Positions 42,093 to 47,759 of a stretch of DNA of 47,759 bases are shown in pieces. Within the stretch, counting starts at the first letter, position 1. Every line of letters starts with the position of its first letter. Position numbers and translations under genes: made by a program. Origin of the DNA: Bryobacterales bacterium (GTDB taxonomy: Bacteria; Acidobacteriota; Terriglobia; Bryobacterales; Bryobacteraceae); assembly GCA_003136575.1 (NCBI GenBank), contig PLEX01000239.1, forward strand, positions 1 to 47,759. The letters run 5' to 3'. The notes beneath the pieces are model-generated. The model did not search any database. It was not told where the DNA came from and worked only from the letters and a program-made list of their open reading frames with translations.

Positions 42093-42464
42093 GAAGCCTC
42101 AGAGTTTATTGTCCGTTATCGCCACTTTGTTTCTTTATGAAGCCCGAACGCCTCGTGACGAGAGATGCCCGTTCCCGCACCTGCGTTCCAACGGATTCTA
42201 TCCGAGTTCGCATTGCAGGAACCGCGCAAATCAGGCGCGCAACGGAATTCTAACACGATCCGTATTTCAGACCGCTGCAATCTGAATCCCGTGCACCAGC
42301 AATGCGATGTCGCGTACGATTTCCTTTGTACTCCCGCAACCCGCTTCTTCCGTCCATCGGATATCGGGGTGAGGAAACGGCGCTTTGCAGCGCCCGGAAA
42401 ACCCGTGTGATTATCATGAATGTGAGCTTTCCCGCGCCTGTGAACTTCCCAAAGGAGGGAGTTA
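42093..42464. other. Divergent region between TIGR03437 gene and S53 peptidase
   Basis: No gene seen. TTCAGA and TCTGAA near 42266-42287 form a 6-bp inverted pair with nine bases between. AAAGGAGG just before ATG 42465 is the ribosome site of the peptidase. I see no clear riboswitch or promoter pair. Confidence 0.5.
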
Positions 42465-44594
42465 ATGTTTCAAACCCGCCGGATCTACGCCGTTTCGTCG
42501 TTCGCGATTCTGCTGCTGACAGGCAGTTTCGTCTTGCTGAGGTCCCAAACGGCCAGCCGGGCGTTGATTCACGATCAGGTGGACGAGGGCAAACTGGTCA
42601 CTCTCGGCGGAAACACCAGGCCTGAGGTCGCCACTGGAACGGATCTGGGCGCCGTCGCCGACGATTTCATGCTGGACCACATGATGCTCCAGCTCAAACG
42701 TTCGCCGGAGCAGGAACGGGAAGTAGCGCATTTCGTCGAGAGTCTGCAGGACCCGAGATCGCCCAATTACCACAAATGGCTCACCGCCGCCGAATTCGGC
42801 CAGCGGTTCGGAGCCGCTGAATCTGATATCCGGACGATCACGCTCTGGCTTCAGTCCCACGGTTTCAAAGTGAACTCCGTCACCGAGGGCCGCATGGTGA
42901 TCGATTTTTCCGGAACTGCCGGCGAGGTTCTCGTCGCCTTCCACACCTCGATCCACAAACTGGATGTCGCCGGAGTGCATCACATTGCCAACTTCACCGA
43001 TCCCCGCATCCCGGAAGCGCTGGCCCCGGCGATTGCCGGCATCGTTTCCCTGCATGATTTCCGGCCGCACTCTAATGCCCGCGCAGCGATCAGGAGGGGA
43101 CCGCAGTACAACGATGGTAACGGGGGAGAAGCCTTGGTCCCCGCCGATCTCGCCACGATCTACGATTTCAACCCGTTGTTCAAGAACGCCATCACGGGTA
43201 AGGGGCAGACGATAGCCGTAGTCGAAGACACCGATCTGTTCGCCACATCGGACTGGACTACATTCCGCAGCGCGCTTGGGCTGTCGCAGTATACTTCCGG
43301 TTCACTCATTGCCGCGAACCCCGGTGGGTGTTCTGATCCGGGCGTCACGGGCGACGATGCCGAAGCGATTCTGGACGCGGAATGGGCCACGGCGGCGGCT
43401 CCCGGCGCGACCATCGAAGTGGCCGCCTGCGCCGATACCAACGTCTCGTTCGGCGACTATCTCGCTACTTTGGGTATCGTCAACTCGGGCACGCCGCCGG
43501 CGATCGTCAGCGACAGCTACGGCGGGTGTGAACCGATAAGTGGCGCCGCGGGGAATGCCGCCTACAGCTCGGTCTTCCAGCAGGCCGTTGCGGAGGGTAT
43601 CTCAGTGTTTGTGGCTGCCGGTGACGAGGGCGCGGCAGGCTGCGACCCGAATGCCACCATCGCCCTGCACGGAATTGCCGTCAACGGCACCGCCTCCACC
43701 CCTTACAACGTTGCGGTCGGAGGCACCGACTTCTCCGATACCTTCACCTTCGGCAGCCCCATGAACCAGTACTGGAGTTCAACCAACGGCGCCACCTACG
43801 GTTCGGCGCTGTCCTATATTCCGGAGATCCCCTGGAACGACTCGTGCGCCAGCGCTCTGCAGGCCAGCTTCAACGGTTTTTCGACCACCTTTGGCCCGAC
43901 CGGGTTTTGCGCCAGCAACTTCGCCGCGACAAACCTCTTTCTCACGACCGGCGCGGGCAGCGGCGGACCCAGCGCCTGCGCAACGGGCGTGCCCTCCGTT
44001 TTCAGCGTGGTCAGCGGCACGTGCCAGGGGTGGCCGAAACCATCCTGGCAAACAGGCGTCATCGGTATTCCCAGCGATGGCGTTCGGGATCTCCCCGATG
44101 TCTCCATGTTCGCGTCCGACGGCTCCTGGGGGCACTATTACATCATGTGCTTTACGGACACATCGAACACTTCGATCCCCGGTTCGACGTCGTGCGCGGG
44201 CGCCCCGAACACGTGGACCGGCATCGGCGGAACCTCCGCCGCCACTCCCATCATGGCCGGTGTCCAGGCGCTGATAAACCAGAATGTCGGCAAGGCGCAA
44301 GGTAATCCTAACCCGATCTACTATTCTCTGGCGGCGAAAGTGCCAGGAGTTTTCCATCCCATCGCGCAGGGCGACAACGACGTGAATTGCGCCGCGCCCT
44401 ACAACTGCTACGGTTATGTGGGAACGCTCGACTACGGCCGCGGTGGACGCGTTTTCGGAACAACGTATGGCGGCGTTCTGTCTACCTCCAACACCGCTTT
44501 CCAGCCCGCCTACACCGCAGGCACTGCGTGGAATTTCGCGACCGGACTCGGCAGCGTGGATGTGAACAACCTGGTAACGAACTGGCCGAAATAA
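42465..44594 (+). CDS. Secreted S53 (sedolisin/kumamolisin) peptidase, compact form
   Basis: A 709-residue exported serine-carboxyl peptidase. A strong AAGGAGG precedes ATG 42465. A signal segment (AVSSFAILLLTGSFVLL) is followed by the pro-domain (LKRSPEQEREVAHFVESLQDPRSPNYHKWL ...). In the catalytic domain the Glu and Asp are E300 and D304 (DAEAILDAEWA), the oxyanion Asp is D387 (VAAGDEGAAGCD), and the nucleophile is S591 (GIGGTSAATPIMAG). All are intact. An insert with several Cys residues (GPSACATG, STSCAG, DVNCAAPYNC) suggests disulfides. Unlike the S53 protein at 3809, it has no C-terminal repeat region. It would digest protein outside the cell, probably at acidic pH, as is known for the family. 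Confidence 0.93.
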   Translation: MFQTRRIYAVSSFAILLLTGSFVLLRSQTASRALIHDQVDEGKLVTLGGNTRPEVATGTDLGAVADDFMLDHMMLQLKRSPEQEREVAHFVESLQDPRSPNYHKWLTAAEFGQRFGAAESDIRTITLWLQSHGFKVNSVTEGRMVIDFSGTAGEVLVAFHTSIHKLDVAGVHHIANFTDPRIPEALAPAIAGIVSLHDFRPHSNARAAIRRGPQYNDGNGGEALVPADLATIYDFNPLFKNAITGKGQTIAVVEDTDLFATSDWTTFRSALGLSQYTSGSLIAANPGGCSDPGVTGDDAEAILDAEWATAAAPGATIEVAACADTNVSFGDYLATLGIVNSGTPPAIVSDSYGGCEPISGAAGNAAYSSVFQQAVAEGISVFVAAGDEGAAGCDPNATIALHGIAVNGTASTPYNVAVGGTDFSDTFTFGSPMNQYWSSTNGATYGSALSYIPEIPWNDSCASALQASFNGFSTTFGPTGFCASNFAATNLFLTTGAGSGGPSACATGVPSVFSVVSGTCQGWPKPSWQTGVIGIPSDGVRDLPDVSMFASDGSWGHYYIMCFTDTSNTSIPGSTSCAGAPNTWTGIGGTSAATPIMAGVQALINQNVGKAQGNPNPIYYSLAAKVPGVFHPIAQGDNDVNCAAPYNCYGYVGTLDYGRGGRVFGTTYGGVLSTSNTAFQPAYTAGTAWNFATGLGSVDVNNLVTNWPK

Positions 44595-44600
44595 TAGTCG

Positions 44601-44739
44601 GCCAGCCCGTCTTGGGATGTTCGTTAAACCTCGCGCCGTCGATCTGGGTTCCTCCAATTTCCGGCGCCGCGTCCGGCGGCTCTTGCCGTTTCTTGCTGGG
44701 AAGAGTGCGGCCACGTGACCAGTTTCACCCAAGACTGGC
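44601..44739. repeat. Spaced inverted repeat after the S53 gene
   Basis: GCCAGCCCGTCTTGGG (44601-44616) and CCCAAGACTGGC (44728-44739) pair over 13 bases with a three-base bulge. The loop of about 110 bases has no gene. It may be a decayed element or chance. Confidence 0.4.
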
Positions 44740-44869
44740 GTCGTCGGACGGGGGATAAAACAGACCTGTGGTTTTGAGCGGATAGGAAGAATCGTCAATT
44801 GGCGTTGTTCGGACTCTACCGCCCGCGGAAGCGGGGAAGGTACAAGTTAGCGCCACTTCGGCGTTCGCA

Positions 44870-46276
44870 CTACCTCGCGAACTGCGTCGCCGCGCCTTTC
44901 GCCAGCGTCCTCACGGTTTCCCAGGCGCTGCCCGGAACGCGTTGCAGGCCGCCCAGCACCTGCCGCATCGCCGACAGGAAGTAGTTGAGCGATTCTTCCG
45001 CAATCGTCAGCGGCGGCAGAAACTTGATCAGTTCCGTGTGATACCCCGCCACCTGGGCCAGGATGCGATGCTCGTTCATTAAAGGCACGATCACCGTCTG
45101 GCTGAACACACCTTCGTTGAGCAAGTGCAGAGCGTCCCACGCCGCCCTCAGTTTCAGCGGACCATAGGGCCTCCGGAAATCGATCCCGAACATCAGGCCT
45201 TTGCCTCGCACTTCGAAAACAAAAGGGCAACTCCGGCCGATCTCCCTCAGCCAGCCAATCGTGTATTCCCCCAAACGGGCTGCCGCCGCCGGAATCCGGT
45301 CTTCCTCCATCACCTCGAGGGTCGCCAGCGCGGCCGCCATCGCCAGATCGTTCTGGCCGAACGTGTTCGAATGGACCACGCATCGTTCCATTCCGTCGAA
45401 CACGGAGTCCATAATGCGCGGCGTCGAGATCACCGCCCCGACTGGCACATACCCGCCGGAGAGCGCCTTGGCCACACAGACGATATCCGGCTCCGCTCCC
45501 GCCCAGTGCTGAAAGGCGAACCACTTGCCCGTGCGCCCCAGACCGCACTGCACTTCGTCCACTACCAGCAGAGCGCCGGCCTTGTGGCACAGCCGCGTCG
45601 CCTCCGCCAGATAACCATCCGCCGCGACTTCGCACGTCTTGCCCTGAACCGGTTCCACGACGAACGCCGCGACGTCCTTCGCGTGGAGAGCCTGTTCGAG
45701 CGCGGCCAGATCGTTGAACGGAACCTTTGCCGTTCCCGGCATTAGCTCTCCGAACCGCTCCCGGAAGAACTCCGAGCCGTTCAGCGCGAGAGAACCCATG
45801 GTGAGGCCGTGGAATGCGTGGTCGCAGAAAAGGATGCGGGGTTTCCGCGTGTGGCAGCGCGCGAATTTAATGGCGGCTTCGATGGTTTCCGTGCCGGAGT
45901 TGCAGAAGAACACCCTCGACAGCGGGCTGCCGGAATCGGCGCAGACGTGGTGGGTCAGCTTCTCCGCTACCAGCCCGGCGAGAAGCGAACAGTCCATGCG
46001 GACCAGATTCGGCATGTCGCGCGAAAGCACCTGTTCCAGGATCGACCGGACGCGGGGATGGTTCCTGCCCAGCGCGAACATTCCCCAACCGGTCAGAAGA
46101 TCCAGATAGCGCCGGCCATCCGCATCGTAGAGCCACTCACCCTGACCCCGGACGTAGCTCTTGTCGAAGCCTATCGTCCGAATGGTCTTTACGAACGCCG
46201 GATTGATGTGGCGTTCGTGGAGTTCATACTGGCGTCCCTGTTGGGAGTCGAGCCAGTCCAAAAAGCCGTCACGCAT
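44870..46276 (-). CDS. Class-III PLP-dependent aminotransferase
   Basis: A 468-residue aminotransferase of fold type I. The PLP lysine is K270 in CVAKALSGGYVPVGAV. Other signature parts are FFCNSGTETIEAAIKFAR (phosphate-binding Gly-Thr), FCDHAFHGLTMGSL, VVEPVQGK, LLVVDEVQCGLGRTGKWFAFQHW (Asp binding the ring N) and HSNTFGQNDLAMAAALATL. The N-terminus (GFDKSYVRGQGEWLYDADGRRYLDLLTGWGM) puts it among ornithine/putrescine and hopanoid-type (HpnO-like) aminotransferases; the exact substrate cannot be read. ATG 46276 is the likely start; there is no good ribosome site. It stands alone on the minus strand. Confidence 0.85.
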   Translation of the reverse strand: MRDGFLDWLDSQQGRQYELHERHINPAFVKTIRTIGFDKSYVRGQGEWLYDADGRRYLDLLTGWGMFALGRNHPRVRSILEQVLSRDMPNLVRMDCSLLAGLVAEKLTHHVCADSGSPLSRVFFCNSGTETIEAAIKFARCHTRKPRILFCDHAFHGLTMGSLALNGSEFFRERFGELMPGTAKVPFNDLAALEQALHAKDVAAFVVEPVQGKTCEVAADGYLAEATRLCHKAGALLVVDEVQCGLGRTGKWFAFQHWAGAEPDIVCVAKALSGGYVPVGAVISTPRIMDSVFDGMERCVVHSNTFGQNDLAMAAALATLEVMEEDRIPAAAARLGEYTIGWLREIGRSCPFVFEVRGKGLMFGIDFRRPYGPLKLRAAWDALHLLNEGVFSQTVIVPLMNEHRILAQVAGYHTELIKFLPPLTIAEESLNYFLSAMRQVLGGLQRVPGSAWETVRTLAKGAATQFAR

Positions 46277-46436
46277 AAAGAAAACATTTAGCGCGGTGCA
46301 GCGCGGCGCTAAAAACGAGCGATGCAAACGGAATGCCGAAGGTTACCGGAAACTATGCGGTGGCGGACGGGCCTGGGCGGTAGCTCACCAACGCCCCTGA
46401 TTCCGGCCGATTCTCCCCTTTGCGAGTATCAGCTTC

Positions 46437-47006
46437 CTACCGTTCGCCGAAACGGTGCCAATGGCCGTCGTTTGCGAAGCGGTGGACCGCGACGACCGCG
46501 CCAACGCCAACGCTCTCAGCAACATACGGCGCAGGTTCAGGGTACTCGCCGTAGGGGTCAACCGAATAATCGACGGGAGGGTATGCCGGTTGGTAGTAAG
46601 GCGCGTAGTAACCGCACCCGTAGCCGTAGTAAGGATCGCAGCCGGCGTAGCCGTAGTATGCGCCCGGCCACCAGGAAACTCCCAGGCCGAAACCCCATCG
46701 TGGCCCATAAAATCCGCCATAGGGGTAGCCGCCGCGAAACCCGAATCCGGCTCCATACCCAATCCCGCCGCGAGCGTAGCCACCCACACCTACCGATCCG
46801 CGAACGCCAGCGCCTGCGTAGCCGCCAGGGCCGCTCCGAACCGCGCCCCCGCCAAAACCGCCGCCCCGAATCGCACCGCCCCCGCCGCCGCTCCGGACTC
46901 CGCCGCCGCCACCACCACCACGGGCTCCGCCACCTCCTCCGTGTCCGGCCGCAAGAGATAATGTGCCGCAACCCGCAAGAACCAGTGTCACCAGAAGTTT
47001 TCGCAT
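46437..47006 (-). CDS. Secreted Gly/Tyr-rich protein
   Basis: A 189-residue protein with a signal peptide (MRKLLVTLVLAGCGTLSLAAG). About 75 residues of almost pure Gly with Arg, Ser and Ala come next. A Gly/Tyr/Pro-rich region (YGYAGCDPYYGYGCGYYAPYYQPAY) and a short tail ending HRFANDGHWHRFGER follow. The closing piece resembles the ends of small Gly/Tyr-rich outer-surface proteins. Function is unknown; a structural or matrix role is a guess. GGAGGT lies eight bases before ATG 47006. Confidence 0.7.
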   Translation of the reverse strand: MRKLLVTLVLAGCGTLSLAAGHGGGGGARGGGGGGGVRSGGGGGAIRGGGFGGGAVRSGPGGYAGAGVRGSVGVGGYARGGIGYGAGFGFRGGYPYGGFYGPRWGFGLGVSWWPGAYYGYAGCDPYYGYGCGYYAPYYQPAYPPVDYSVDPYGEYPEPAPYVAESVGVGAVVAVHRFANDGHWHRFGER

Positions 47007-47131
47007 CGGATCGACCTCCGATTTCAGACTACCAGCTTTTCTGTGAACGTGGCGGCTGTCGCGGAAAAACGGGCGGTGGGGTGCGGCAAGGCGTGGCGCC
47101 GGCAGCGCCAGCTGAGTCGCCCGCGGCGCGG

Positions 47132-47759
47132 TTATCCCTGCAAATAACGCAGAAGATCGTCAGGACGGAAACAGTGCGCTATGGCGATGTCGCGATGAAT
47201 GCGGCCTGCGCGCACCATCTCCGCAAGCGATTGCTCCATTGAAATCATGCCGTCGCTCCGCCCCGTCGAGAGCGCGGAATACAGCTGATGATCGTCCCCT
47301 CTGCGGATCAGGCTGCGCACCCCGCTCGTGGCCATCAGGATCTCACCACGGGATAGCGAGCGGGGTTATCACGAAGCGCCCCACCCGGCGCGGGGCTGAT
47401 GGCCGGGACGAGTTGCTGCGCCACCACGGCCAGCAGAGCGAGCGACAACTGCTGGCGCATTTGCGGCTGATTGCCCTGCGGGAAAACGTCCAGAATGCGG
47501 GAGACCGCCTGCGACGCGTCGTTGGTATGCAGCGTCGAAAAAACCAGATGCCCCGTCTCGGCCGCGGTCAATACGGTGGCGATGGTTTCGGCATCACGCA
47601 TCTCGCCGACCAGAATCACGTCCGGATTCTGCCGCAGAATGCTGCGCAACGAGCCGGCGAAGTCGGGCGCATCCCTGCCCACTTCTATCTGTTCGACGAT
47701 GGATTTCCGGTTGGAATGAACGAATTCGATCGGATCTTCGAGGCTGATGATGTTGAGCG
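47132..47759 (-). pseudogene. pilT: Type IV pilus retraction ATPase PilT, 3' part, frameshifted
   Basis: The gene enters from beyond the right edge. It reads LNIISLEDPIEFVHSNRKSIVEQIEVG, then RSILRQNPDVILVGEMRDAETI (Walker B region), AAETGHLVFSTLHTNDASQAVSRILDVFP and QQLSLALLAVVAQQLVP, all standard PilT. At about 47346 one base is missing: the first frame goes RYPVVRS-stop, while the other continues EILMATSGVRSLIRRGDDHQLYSALSTGRSDGMISMEQSLAEMV to the stop at 47132. PilT drives pilus retraction for twitching motility. Restoring one base gives a full normal C-terminus, so sequencing error and real loss are both open. Confidence 0.85.

Overview
The window reads as a chromosomal stretch of an Acidobacteriota genome, most likely from the Solibacter/Bryobacterales group. 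The inference rests on family content: a TIGR03435-type protein (31062-31880), two tandem proteins with TIGR03437-type C-termini (37758-42092), a TIGR03436-type VWFA protein (36572-37666), two sedolisin (S53) peptidases, a large serine/threonine kinase with a TPR tail and two ECF-type sigma factors. The DNA is GC-rich with dense genes on both strands. No rRNA, tRNA, CRISPR array or prophage was seen.

Layout. 1-2050: a decayed IS110-type transposase and a gene-poor stretch. 2049-7400: a Cys-rich small protein, a frameshifted TPR lipoprotein and a large secreted S53 peptidase with six C-terminal beta repeats. 7540-9540 (minus): cupin, a potassium channel that has lost its RCK Rossmann domain, and an alpha/beta hydrolase. 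9698-10877: ECF sigma factor followed by a fusion of an anti-sigma zinc finger (ZAS) with a STAS domain. 10900-15690: small secreted protein, M23 peptidase, then a minus-strand housekeeping group of malate dehydrogenase, YycJ-like hydrolase and adenylosuccinate lyase, the last starting at a TTG that overlaps the preceding stop. 16170-22071: TPR kinase, FeeM-like acyltransferase, second ECF sigma factor, DinB protein and PurU. 22136-26003: a zinc-ribbon/low-complexity membrane protein, a single-domain asparaginase-like protein, and DAHP synthase preceded by what looks like a peptide-dependent transcription attenuator. 26050-32560: an intact BrnT toxin with an HTH antitoxin, gene remnants, two divergent alkaline-phosphatase-superfamily enzymes, a TIGR03435 protein and a second, decayed BrnT/antitoxin pair. 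32559-42092 (minus): cyclase, large TPR-like secreted protein, DUF3142-like lipoprotein, VWFA protein and the tandem TIGR03437 pair. 42465-47759: second S53 peptidase, class-III aminotransferase, Gly-rich secreted protein and the 3' part of a frameshifted pilT.

The most interesting signal is the 23841-24049 leader: a near-consensus promoter, a 25-codon reading frame with six aromatic codons that begins about where transcription should, an internal 8-bp stem enclosing those codons, then an intrinsic terminator just before DAHP synthase, the first enzyme of aromatic amino-acid synthesis. Also notable are the ZAS-STAS fusion beside an ECF sigma factor, short palindromes shared by two distant intergenic sites, an 18-bp triple repeat spanning a gene boundary, and the number of frame-disrupted genes (transposase, TPR lipoprotein, channel, both parts of the second BrnT pair, pilT), which is either real decay or assembly error.
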